Shown: positions 1 to 5,548, numbered from the stretch's first letter. The stretch is DNA of 8,904 nt from Candidatus Altarchaeales archaeon WOR_SM1_86-2 (GCA_001723855.1 MCBC01000017.1:1-8904); one strand, 5' to 3'. The notes: a model not told the origin generated them from the letters alone. Made by a program: numbers and translations.

Positions 1-546
1 TATGCCCCCCACACGGCGAACATCAAACCCGATACCTTCGGTAAATGCCACAAGATGCCCGGTGTCTATCGTGTATGTTTGTCCTGCATCAAGTTTTATT
101 TCATGTATTGCCCCGAAACTTGAAAGTATCAGGATTCCGGAGCCGCTTAATTTCAGCATGATCAACCCTTCGCTTGCGAAAAATGTTTTTGCACCGGTCC
201 ATTTCGTGTCGATATCAATGCCTTCGGACGCCGCCACGAAAGAACCTGACTGAACAAGCAAAGTTTCATTTTTCAACTCCTGGACGCACATGTCCCCCGG
301 GAGAGGAGGAGCCAGCGTGATTTCCCCTTCGCTTTGAGATGATTTATATGTGTTAATGAAAAAGCTTTCTCCGCCGAGAACAGAGCGTTTGAGCGCCGAG
401 AATATCCCACCCCTCGCTTTTGTCTCAATACCTATGTTCTTACCCATACTTACCATGGACCCCCCTTCAACATTAATGGTCTCACCGGGCTCAAGCAAAA
501 CCCGTGTTAGGGTGTAGGAGGGTCTGTATAACATTTCAGTTTTCAT
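1..546 (-). CDS. AIM24 / TIGR00266-family protein, C-terminus beyond window
   Basis: An open frame of 182 codons runs from an ATG at 546 to the window edge without a stop, so the C-terminus is missing. The protein begins MKTEMLYRPSYTLTRVLL, followed by the Gly-rich beta-strand pattern of the AIM24 (former DUF124, TIGR00266) family: a VEGGSMVSMG turn near residues 26-35, a GGIFSALKRSVLGGESFF segment near 46-63, and later GSFVAASEGIDIDTKW and a LDAGQTYTIDTGHLVAF strand pair. Family members are soluble all-beta proteins built from repeated barrel-like units. Their biochemical role in archaea is unknown, so none is assigned. The start lies 27 bases after the stop of the upstream asparagine-synthetase gene on the same strand, which suggests co-transcription. 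I see no convincing Shine-Dalgarno site in the T/A-rich spacer. Family assignment is confident. Confidence 0.85.
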   Translation of the reverse strand, partial: MKTEMLYRPSYTLTRVLLEPGETINVEGGSMVSMGKNIGIETKARGGIFSALKRSVLGGESFFINTYKSSQSEGEITLAPPLPGDMCVQELKNETLLVQSGSFVAASEGIDIDTKWTGAKTFFASEGLIMLKLSGSGILILSSFGAIHEIKLDAGQTYTIDTGHLVAFTEGIGFDVRRVGGI

Positions 547-573
547 TTTTACTTTCTTACTTTTTTAAAAAAA

Positions 574-1440
574 TTAAATTAAAGTTTTAAGGAAATCATT
601 AACATATTTAAACCCATTCCCTCGTGCAACCCGCTTTAATAACTTCTGTGATCCGGAGCCGTATTGAGCAGCCTTCTTTTTTCTGTTTATAATGAACCCA
701 GGGACACCTATCTCCTCTGCCGCGCTCCGGAGTATATATTTTCTGATGAATTTTCTATCATCAATTTCATCGACACAGGAAAATTCTTCTTTCTCATTCT
801 TGACCTCATAAACCTTTAACTCCGGAGGAATTTCCTTTGCATAATCCAGGAGACGATCATCTAGGTACGGCCACCTGAGCTCTATCCCATTTGCCCTGCA
901 CACTTCCTGGTCCCTGTAGCCGTTGTCCTCAAAGGCATTATCAACATCCCGATCCATATTTCGCTTAAGTTCATCGTAACCCCCATCCATTATGTACCCC
1001 AGGTACCGGTCATATCCTCCAAATACTTCATCCGCTCCCTGCCCGCAGAGCATCACGTTCAATCCGTCTTCACTGGCTTTTTTTGATGCGAAGTGAAACG
1101 GTATGCCAACAGAAACCTGAAGTGAATTTATTTCTGCAACTTTACCGACAGAGGATATGATTTTATCCAAATCCCCTGCAAGAATATCCTCATCCACCTC
1201 TATTATCCTCACTTTAATGGAATGATCCTTAAGATAATCCTCCGCCTCTCTTACGTGCTCAACGTCTGCAGAGTCTTCAATTCCAACCGTATAGGTTGCA
1301 ACATCAGTAAATTTTGACGCCAGTAATGCTATCGTTGTGGAATCAACCCCTGCAGAGAATATTATTCCAACGGGAGCATCACACATCTTTTCCACTGATT
1401 TTGTTAGTAAATCTTTAAGATTAGCGACTATTTGTTCCAT
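574..1440 (-). CDS. Stand-alone asparagine-synthetase-domain protein (PP-loop, no glutaminase)
   Basis: This 288-residue protein carries only the ATP-dependent synthetase half of class B asparagine synthetase. The PP-loop SAGVDS is at residues 29-34, and the family signature LCGQGADEVFGGYDRY is at 131-146. An ELRWPYLDDRLLDY segment follows near 187-200, and a Lys-rich RKKKAAQYGSG stretch lies near the C-terminus; this matches the conserved lysine-bearing end of AsnB. The N-terminal Ntn glutaminase domain (Cys at position 2) is absent, so the enzyme would need free ammonia or a partner amidotransferase. The acceptor need not be aspartate: related archaeal enzymes act on other carboxylates, so the substrate is inferred only broadly. 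The ATG at 1440 follows the stop of the HEPN-like gene by 7 bases, so the two are probably one transcript. G+C is clearly higher than in that neighbour. Confidence 0.85.
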   Translation of the reverse strand: MEQIVANLKDLLTKSVEKMCDAPVGIIFSAGVDSTTIALLASKFTDVATYTVGIEDSADVEHVREAEDYLKDHSIKVRIIEVDEDILAGDLDKIISSVGKVAEINSLQVSVGIPFHFASKKASEDGLNVMLCGQGADEVFGGYDRYLGYIMDGGYDELKRNMDRDVDNAFEDNGYRDQEVCRANGIELRWPYLDDRLLDYAKEIPPELKVYEVKNEKEEFSCVDEIDDRKFIRKYILRSAAEEIGVPGFIINRKKKAAQYGSGSQKLLKRVARGNGFKYVNDFLKTLI

Positions 1441-1447
1441 TTGAATG

Positions 1448-2149
1448 TTATATTCCCCTATATATTTTATTTCTTATATCATCGCTTAATTTTATCTCCT
1501 TGTCTTTTAACCGGGACATCAATTCCTCCATGACTTTCATGGCATTAATACAATCGATTTTGGATGGAGAGTAACCCTGGTGCTTGATTTTATTATCTAT
1601 CAGACATACATGCTTCTTTGCTTCTGAGAAGTAAGCATTAGGACCTGTTTTATTTTTGACCAATATTTCTATTATTCCCACCGTGTTTATCTTTGTAATT
1701 GTCGTAGGAATATCCAGTTTATCCTTCAATAATAATTCTAAAGCAGTATTAAGGTTATGGATCACAGATGAATAGTCCTCTTTATTAAAAGAAAGACCTG
1801 CTTCTTTCATTTTTTCAGTAGCACTTTCAAAAATCTTCATTTCCGAGATTTTAGATTCAGCACTTTTTTCTAATTCTATAAGTTCTAAAACATGATCAAC
1901 CATAGATATTATTTCAGATTTTTCTTCGCACCATCCACATTTCAAATTTTCATCCAAAAGATTCAATATCCTTGTAAAATAAGTTTTATCATCAGGTAAA
2001 ATATTGGTCGCAAAACCAAAAAATCCTACAAGTCCTGTATAAATAGCAGCATCTTTAATTGGATCAATTTTAGTTAATTCAACATTTTCTAGTTTTATTT
2101 TAATTGAATTTGCTCTCTTTTCAAGTTTTTCAAGTCCTTCCAAATCCAT
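1448..2149 (-). CDS. Hypothetical protein with HEPN-like C-terminal domain
   Basis: This 233-residue protein is not firmly recognised. Residues 110-215 look like a HEPN-type helical domain: a helix with HNLNTALELLLKDKL (131-145), a threonine-containing TTITKINTVGIIEILV stretch, then a last pair of helices with IDNKIKHQGYSPS (184-196). HEPN proteins are often RNases or antiphage or toxin components, with an R-x4-6-H active motif. Here the histidine (H190) is present, but the position where Arg is expected is Asp185, so nuclease activity is doubtful. The N-terminal half holds a hydrophobic stretch (36-52) and a CGWC pair (71-74). Base composition is strikingly AT-rich (14 G/C in the 60 bases from 1861, against 29 in the row from 901 within the next gene), suggesting transfer together with the vapBC pair. 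An AT-rich repeat shared with vapB lies about 30 bases upstream of the ATG. Confidence 0.75.
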   Translation of the reverse strand: MDLEGLEKLEKRANSIKIKLENVELTKIDPIKDAAIYTGLVGFFGFATNILPDDKTYFTRILNLLDENLKCGWCEEKSEIISMVDHVLELIELEKSAESKISEMKIFESATEKMKEAGLSFNKEDYSSVIHNLNTALELLLKDKLDIPTTITKINTVGIIEILVKNKTGPNAYFSEAKKHVCLIDNKIKHQGYSPSKIDCINAMKVMEELMSRLKDKEIKLSDDIRNKIYRGI

Positions 2150-2179
2150 ATTTACCTAGTTTTTTAGTTATTTGATTTC

Positions 2180-2205
2180 AAAATTAAAAATTAGAAGAAT
2201 TAAAG
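2180..2205 (-). repeat. AT-rich direct repeat, copy 1 (upstream of HEPN-like gene)
   Basis: On the plus strand this reads AAAATTAAAAATTAGAA, then GAATTAAAG. The first 17 bases are identical to 2846-2862, and the remainder matches apart from one substitution and one extra base. It lies 31 bases upstream of the ATG of the HEPN-like gene, at promoter distance, and just downstream of vapC. It may be a shared promoter or operator element or a duplication scar. AT-rich composition raises the chance of coincidence. Confidence 0.5.
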
Positions 2206-2211
2206 ACCAAA

Positions 2212-2237
2212 GGGGTTTCTTTTTAATTTTCAACCCC
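2212..2237 (-). terminator. Weak hairpin at the vapC stop
   Basis: GGGGTT (2212-2217) and AACCCC (2232-2237) can form a 6-bp stem with a 14-base A/T-rich loop. The stem overlaps the vapC stop codon. On the minus strand it is followed by a TTTGGTCTTTAATTC stretch rather than a clean U-tract. It could slow or stop transcription before the HEPN-like gene. This is weak evidence. Confidence 0.25.
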
Positions 2238-2616
2238 AAACACACTCAACAATTCCAGATTTTCTAATTTTCCCATCCTTTGATAAAAGTTTGGCGTTTA
2301 GAAGTTTTGCAGTAGCCATTATTATCCTATCATGCAATTCAAACCCCCTCATCCCTTGACATCTCAATATGACTTCCAAATCCAGTGGATAGACATCATA
2401 ATTTAACCCCTCATCAATTCTATCCAATACCGTTCTAAATTGAACGTCAACTCTGTGCTTCTCAGCAATAAACAACGATTCTGCCAAAACTATTGGGGGA
2501 ACAATAATTGTAGTTTCTCCGTCATCCGATTTTATAAATATCTTCTTTGCTTCATTGCCTAATCTATCATCATCTGTTAAAAACCAGAGCAAAGCGTTTG
2601 TATCTGCGACATACAT
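2230..2616 (-). CDS. vapC: VapC-type PIN-domain toxin
   Basis: This is a 128-residue PIN-domain protein, a typical VapC length. PIN toxins are Mg-dependent ribonucleases that cut tRNA, rRNA or mRNA and are held inactive by their antitoxin. The four acidic residues are visible: Asp5 in MYVADTNALLWFL, Glu46 in VLAESLF, Asp96 in ELHDRIIMATA and Asp114 in LLSKDGKI. I chose the ATG at 2616 over the upstream TTG at 2658 because PIN domains normally begin directly with this MYVxDTxALLWFL strand. The ATG also follows the antitoxin stop by one base (TAG A ATG), a typical coupled arrangement. The target RNA cannot be told from sequence. Assignment as a PIN toxin is confident; intact activity is an inference from the complete acidic set. 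Confidence 0.9.
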   Translation of the reverse strand: MYVADTNALLWFLTDDDRLGNEAKKIFIKSDDGETTIIVPPIVLAESLFIAEKHRVDVQFRTVLDRIDEGLNYDVYPLDLEVILRCQGMRGFELHDRIIMATAKLLNAKLLSKDGKIRKSGIVECVWG

Positions 2617-2617
2617 T

Positions 2618-2806
2618 CTATTCAGAAATTTTAAATAACGATTTTTTTGCTTCTTCAAAATCCCCCCCCGTAATTTTAACCCCCTTGAGCATTCCCCTCA
2701 ACGAAACCAATTTCTTTGGTTTTTGATGCTGCAAAATCAGCAACTTCAGACTTTTGATCTCATTCTCTATCACATCCAACTTCGGATAAATTGCTTGCAC
2801 ATCCAT
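2618..2806 (-). CDS. vapB: VapB-type antitoxin
   Basis: This 62-residue protein sits directly before the PIN toxin and ends one base before the toxin start. Its N-terminal half forms a helical, heptad-like stretch (YPKLDVIENEIKSLKLLIL), probably for dimerisation. The C-terminal tail VSLRGMLKGVKITGGDFEEA followed by KKSLFK matches the tail of short archaeal VapB-like antitoxins, which wraps around the PIN active site. Whether this type binds its own promoter DNA is not evident, since no clear AbrB, RHH or HTH fold can be read. A run of eight G (plus-strand C at 2662-2669) encodes the T-G-G-D turn, and slippage there would shift the frame of the tail. The promoter is probably in the TATA-like A/T-rich stretch at 2838-2870. 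Confidence 0.8.
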   Translation of the reverse strand: MDVQAIYPKLDVIENEIKSLKLLILQHQKPKKLVSLRGMLKGVKITGGDFEEAKKSLFKISE

Positions 2807-2845
2807 TTCTTATCTTTTATTACTATTTTGGAATTAGAGATATAA

Positions 2846-2870
2846 AAAATTAAAAATTAGAAAAATAAAG
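2846..2870 (-). promoter_or_regulatory. AT-rich repeat copy 2 / probable vapBC promoter region
   Basis: This stretch repeats the 2180-2205 element (first 17 bases identical). It is followed on the minus strand by TTTTTTATATC, a possible TATA box, 35-45 bases upstream of the vapB ATG. It fills the only spacer between the broken mfnD gene and vapB. The same element lies upstream of the HEPN-like gene, so both may share promoter or operator sequences. Confidence 0.4.
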
Positions 2871-2871
2871 G

Positions 2872-3108
2872 TCATATCTCCTTGATTTCTAACCCGATAC
2901 TATCGCTCCCGGTTAGGTTACCGTAGCGGATCGGTCCAGCCCACAAGTTCTCTTTAGCATCAACCACGTGCCTGAATTCAATGGTTTTGTTGAAATTTGG
3001 TGGATCCGGCATTCTACAGGACAGCGAGTTCAGCGACGCCTCCGCAACATTAAACCCTGATGCAATATGCAAAGCGATCATAGAGGTGGTGATACGCCTC
3101 AAATGCAT
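2872..3108 (-). pseudogene. mfnD-like ATP-grasp gene, C-terminal fragment in shifted frame
   Basis: From 3096 this frame reads RITTSMIALHIASGFNVAEA, which matches the stretch that follows the metal-binding EINP motif at the C-terminal end of the MfnD/ATP-grasp fold (EINPRITT in the family). It then continues to a normal-looking terminus ending in EIKEI and TGA. The ATG at 3108 is fortuitous: its first four residues overlap the other frame and match nothing. The fragment lies in the frame one base to the right of the upstream piece, and the two overlap by 59 bases. It is the tail of the same ancestral gene, separated by an internal deletion, and probably not a separate functional protein. Confidence 0.75.
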
Positions 3109-3832
3109 TTTCTTTCAACGGATGCTCAAACGGCACGATACCTCCCCTGTAATGGGATTCGCCGCCAAACTCAATATTCTGCTTATTTAACGACAAAGAA
3201 ATGGCATTCTCCCCGTTCGAGCACACAATAACGCTTGCATGAATCCCGTCAATGAATTCCTGGATTAAATAATCCTCATTATTTTTAAGATTTGGAAAAG
3301 CATCATAATCATCGATCTTGAATAAACCCTCGCAGGCAACTCCATCTTTTGGCTTTAAAATTACCGGGAATTCAAAATTCCCTTTACCTAACAATTCTGT
3401 TTTCGGCATCTTAACTTTTCCCTTTAAACAGTTATGGGTTTTCCATTTATCTGCCGCTGTCTCCAGTGCCCCAGAGTCGGATGCTATCACGTCAACGCCC
3501 CGTAACCTAAAAAATTTTACGATCTCTACCAGTTCCGGGTCCGGGGCGATTGGGAACACATAGTCTATACGCCCGGAATCCACAATCATGGCAAGTTTTT
3601 CAAGTAGTATATCACCGGCTGCAGGCTCAATCTCTATAACCGAATCTGCATTGATTTTCGGCTTCACTCTCACCCTTGAATCAAGTGTTGTAATAACCTC
3701 ATGCCCGGAGTTTTTCAAATTATCTACAATTAATTTTAACATAGAGAACCCTTCTACAAGCACCGAGTTTGGAAAATCGATTTCTTCCCCGCCCATTCCG
3801 CCGCAGGCGAACTCAAAAGCTAAAATTCTCAT
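3050..3832 (-). pseudogene. mfnD: mfnD-like tyramine-glutamate ligase (ATP-grasp), broken by internal deletion
   Basis: The N-terminus MRILAFEFACGG followed by LVEGFSMLKLIVDNLKNSGH is characteristic of archaeal MfnD. MfnD is the ATP-grasp enzyme that joins glutamate to tyramine in methanofuran synthesis. An ATP-grasp lysine segment is at 156-169 (FPVILKPKDGVACEG), followed by LIQEFIDGIHASVIV (189-203) and the LSLNKQ strand. The frame then departs from the family after HPLKENAFEA (residue 246) and stops at TAA 3050. The expected GYVGVDVV-type strand and the EINP Glu/Asn metal ligands are missing, and the family sequence resumes in another frame at 3096. I chose the ATG at 3832 because the family starts at this strand; the TTG at 3856 adds eight unrelated residues. 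The protein as encoded should be inactive, so a second intact copy would be needed if this organism makes methanofuran this way. Confidence 0.8.
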
Positions 3833-3851
3833 TTTTCGTGGTATGTAACTC

Positions 3852-3866
3852 TTCAAATTTTTTGAA
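3852..3866. repeat. 15-bp perfect inverted repeat upstream of mfnD
   Basis: TTCAAA-TTT-TTTGAA lies 20-34 bases upstream of the mfnD ATG and just beyond the stop of the ATPase remnant. It could be an operator or a leftover hairpin. A/T richness makes a chance origin possible. Confidence 0.3.
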
Positions 3867-3867
3867 A

Positions 3868-4026
3868 TTACTTCAATTGCCTTAGATATTCTTTGAACAG
3901 TGGATGATAAAGTTTGTACTTGCCTCTGTTGACTCTGACCAACAAGTTGCTTTGAACTAATTCTGAATAATATGGGCGGTAACTCCCAATCTCTTTCGGG
4001 GATCTGTCAAAGATAAAAATATAAAA
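3868..4026 (-). pseudogene. Remnant resembling the winged-helix C-terminus of an archaeal ATPase
   Basis: In the roughly 300-base gap between the surface-protein gene and mfnD, a minus-strand frame is open from the TAG at 4027-4029 to the TAA at 3868-3870 (52 codons). It contains no ATG. It reads DRSPKEIGSYRPYYSELV, then QSNLLVRVNRGKYKLYHPLF and KEYLRQLK. This order, a helix-turn-helix-like segment, then LLVRVxRGKYKxYHPLFxEYL and a stop, resembles the C-terminal winged helix of large archaeal AAA-type ATPases, where the RG-Y-x-x-xHPLF stretch is typical. The ATPase core is absent, and upstream bases (4030-4080) are featureless A/T. I infer a decayed gene end; a chance open frame cannot be excluded without a database search. 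Confidence 0.5.
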
Positions 4027-4080
4027 CTAATGGGTTGTTTATTACATTTATTAATAAGAAAGAGAATATATTCGAATTGT

Positions 4081-4107
4081 AAAAAAAAGAGAGAAGATAT
4101 ACTTCTC
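4081..4107 (-). terminator. Hairpin plus U8 terminator after the surface-protein gene
   Basis: On the minus strand GAGAAG-TATAT-CTTCTC is followed by TC and eight T residues (plus-strand A at 4081-4088). It lies 28 bases past the stop of the secreted-protein gene. The T-tract alone is sufficient for archaeal RNA polymerase; the stem may help or protect the 3' end. It separates this gene from the mfnD region. Confidence 0.7.
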
Positions 4108-4134
4108 CCTATCTTTTAATCACTGTTTCATTTT

Positions 4135-5277
4135 TTAGATATATATGGTTACAGTCGCCGTATCTTCATCTGTCACAGTAGTGCCCTCTGGTTCTATTCC
4201 CGTCACAATAGCGGTATTTGTTACCACAGTTTCCACTATGGGTCCTGATTCGTAAACGGTCATTGTTGCTGTACATGTCATATCATCTTCTGGTTCAAGT
4301 GTGGTCGTTATTGCAGGTGTGCAACTTATTGGTCCAAGCAGTCCAAGTGGGTCGTCATCGGTCAGTACAATACCCGTTAAAGGAACATCTCCCGTATTGG
4401 TTATAACATAGGTGTAAGTTATTATGTAACGTTCAGGTAGAGGTTCCACTGTTGCTGTCTTCACAATATCAATTGAAGGATGAACTTCGCATACCTTGGT
4501 CACTCCGAACACCAGGTAACTGTCCGGGTTGCTCTGAACTTTTACGGTGAAATTCTCTATGTCTTCTCCGTACTCAGTAACATTTACTACCATAAGGTAG
4601 CATGCGCTGCAGCATCCTTTACCTTTTTTTGCACATGTTGTATCGCAAGCGCAGGGCTCAAGATCGTCACACCCGTAAGCATCATAATCAACTTTTGTTA
4701 TGTGGTCTGTTAAACCAAGATGTATGAAATCGTTATCATCTACTTTCTTCCCCGTGCTCTTAAATACATCCGGTCCTAAAAGCAAATTCTCCCCAACCCA
4801 TATATCTGCGGAGTGCACGCAGTGGTTCTCAACATATAGGTTGTATTCGCAATCAGGGTCGTATTCTTCCACTCCAAATGAATATGAGTCAGGTCCGCTC
4901 GGAGCATTCCTCTTATCATTTTTCTCGCTGTAATACGGGTCATCGTAATTCTCTGTGTCCGTTGGCGTATTCTGGCTATAGACAATCCTTGTAGTCTCCA
5001 GGAATTTCGCCACAGTCCTTGGATAATCTCCATCTATTGACTTCGCCATAGATATCAATGTAACCATTCCAACGGTTTTATTCGCCTCTAAAGTAGCGGC
5101 ACATGTTGGCTCACCTTCCGGTGCAACAACGGGTTCATTCGGATGCGAACCAACATGTATGGGCGGTCCCGCACCAAATACTACAGTTGCAAGAACAAGT
5201 GCACTAAAAGTCAAAAAACACATAGCTCCCAACTTCCTTCCAAAATTTCCTTTCTTCTTTTTTATTTTTTCGTCCAT
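4135..5277 (-). CDS. Secreted Cys-rich surface protein with DUF11-like domain
   Basis: Taken from the ATG at 5277, this is a 380-residue exported protein. The signal peptide is clear: a Lys-rich n-region (MDEKIKKKKGNFGRK), a hydrophobic core LGAMCFLTFSALVLATVV (16-33) and a small-residue FGAG cleavage region. A cluster of seven cysteines follows at 203-226 (C-x5-C-x-C-x3-C-x6-CC-x2-C), suited to metal or disulfide binding. Residues 266-378 form one DUF11/conserved-repeat-like beta domain (PSIDIVKTATVEP, ITYTYVITNTGDVPLTGIVL, VTNTAIVTG, TDEDTATVTI), common in archaeal cell-surface proteins. N-glycosylation sequons occur at 67, 232 and 242. There is no C-terminal membrane anchor, so how it stays on the cell is unclear. 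The frame stays open back to a TTG at 5397 inside the upstream MITE; those 40 codons are probably not native. A hairpin/U-tract terminator follows. Confidence 0.8.
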   Translation of the reverse strand: MDEKIKKKKGNFGRKLGAMCFLTFSALVLATVVFGAGPPIHVGSHPNEPVVAPEGEPTCAATLEANKTVGMVTLISMAKSIDGDYPRTVAKFLETTRIVYSQNTPTDTENYDDPYYSEKNDKRNAPSGPDSYSFGVEEYDPDCEYNLYVENHCVHSADIWVGENLLLGPDVFKSTGKKVDDNDFIHLGLTDHITKVDYDAYGCDDLEPCACDTTCAKKGKGCCSACYLMVVNVTEYGEDIENFTVKVQSNPDSYLVFGVTKVCEVHPSIDIVKTATVEPLPERYIITYTYVITNTGDVPLTGIVLTDDDPLGLLGPISCTPAITTTLEPEDDMTCTATMTVYESGPIVETVVTNTAIVTGIEPEGTTVTDEDTATVTIYI

Positions 5278-5342
5278 TTTTGTATATTTGTAACTACTCA
5301 GCCATACAAACCAAACAACGCAGAGCGTACTCAAAATATGTC

Positions 5343-5372
5343 TCCATTTGATGGACTTAAGCAAATATTTGC
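5343..5372. repeat. Inverted repeat and palindrome inside the MITE
   Basis: TCCAT-TTG-ATGGA (5343-5355) is a short perfect inverted repeat. It is followed after five bases by the perfect 12-bp palindrome GCAAATATTTGC (5361-5372), whose last two bases open the tandem duplication. These are possible protein-binding or secondary-structure elements of the mobile element; no role is demonstrated. Confidence 0.5.
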
Positions 5373-5414
5373 CAAATCCGTTGTAGCATAGTGCCAAATC
5401 CGTTGTAGCATAGT
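5371..5414. repeat. Perfect 22-bp tandem duplication inside the MITE
   Basis: Two identical 22-base units lie head to tail (5371-5392 and 5393-5414), each starting GCCAAATCC and ending GCATAGT. The match extends one base either side. Perfect identity suggests a recent slippage duplication, so copy number may vary between strains or MITE copies. Confidence 0.85.
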
Positions 5415-5415
5415 G

Positions 5416-5437
5416 ATTTTTCGCTTTTGCGAAAAAT
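5416..5437. repeat. Hairpin inside the MITE
   Basis: ATTTTTCGC (5416-5424) and GCGAAAAAT (5429-5437) pair perfectly over 9 bp around a TTTT loop, right beside the tandem duplication. No T-tract follows on either strand that would make it a clear terminator. Strong internal hairpins are common in MITEs. Confidence 0.7.
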
Positions 5438-5528
5438 ATAGTTCTGATAGTGTGATAACAACGAAATTGTGCAGATACGCCCAGCCACTATCTGTTTTTG
5501 TATAATCTTCGATGCCTGAGTAGTTACG

Positions 5529-5548
5529 TATATTTTTATATATATATA
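5529..5548 (-). promoter_or_regulatory. TATA-rich promoter, probably the original one of the surface-protein gene
   Basis: On the minus strand a 20-base alternating T/A run with an AAAAA core stands between the kinase stop and the MITE. In the present sequence it is over 250 bases from the surface-protein ATG. If the MITE and one target copy (246 bases) are removed, the run lies roughly 7-25 bases upstream of that ATG, a plausible distance for an archaeal TATA box with a leaderless or short-leader transcript. The TATA role is an inference. Confidence 0.45.

Larger units (their letters stand above)
5290..5527. mobile_element. 238-bp MITE-like element with 16-bp TIRs and 8-bp target duplication
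   Basis: The ends are inverted repeats: GTAACTACTCAG at 5290-5301 and its exact reverse complement CTGAGTAGTTAC at 5516-5527. They extend to 16 bp with one mismatch (5290-5305 against 5512-5527). Immediately outside, the same 8 bases GTATATTT stand on both sides in direct orientation (5282-5289 and 5528-5535), as expected of a target-site duplication. There is no transposase inside. The interior holds a small palindrome, a tandem duplication and a strong hairpin. A terminus beginning GTAA together with an 8-bp duplication is known for the IS66 family, so mobilisation by an IS66-type transposase is a reasonable inference, not proven. It sits four bases upstream of the start codon of the surface-protein gene. 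Confidence 0.8.

Noticed and set aside
2..253. Plus-strand reading frames such as 2-253, 6225-6542, 8082-8339 and 8456-8821
   Set aside because: Each lies opposite a well-supported minus-strand gene, has no recognisable domain and shows unnatural composition; they are antisense shadows.
2617..2658. VapC start at the TTG at 2658
   Set aside because: It overlaps vapB by 41 bases and adds 14 residues ahead of the normal first strand of the PIN domain; the ATG at 2616 follows the vapB stop by one base.
3833..3856. mfnD start at the TTG at 3856
   Set aside because: It adds eight residues absent from the family; the conserved strand starts at the ATG at 3832.
4030..4080. Possible promoter or small RNA in the A/T spacer after the terminator
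   Set aside because: Only A/T runs and a 10-bp palindrome (GAATATATTC) are present; nothing distinguishes it from background.
4776..5033. Minus-strand 85-codon frame overlapping the surface-protein gene
   Set aside because: It lies entirely within the surface-protein gene in another frame and has no domain-like pattern.
4135..5397. Start of the secreted protein at 5397 (420 residues)
   Set aside because: That start is a TTG inside the MITE; a canonical Lys-rich signal peptide begins at the ATG at 5277.
5290..5527. Invertible promoter (phase-variation switch) flanked by inverted repeats upstream of a surface protein
   Set aside because: The inverted repeats are exactly bordered by an 8-bp direct duplication, which is the mark of insertion rather than of site-specific inversion, and no recombinase gene is in the window.
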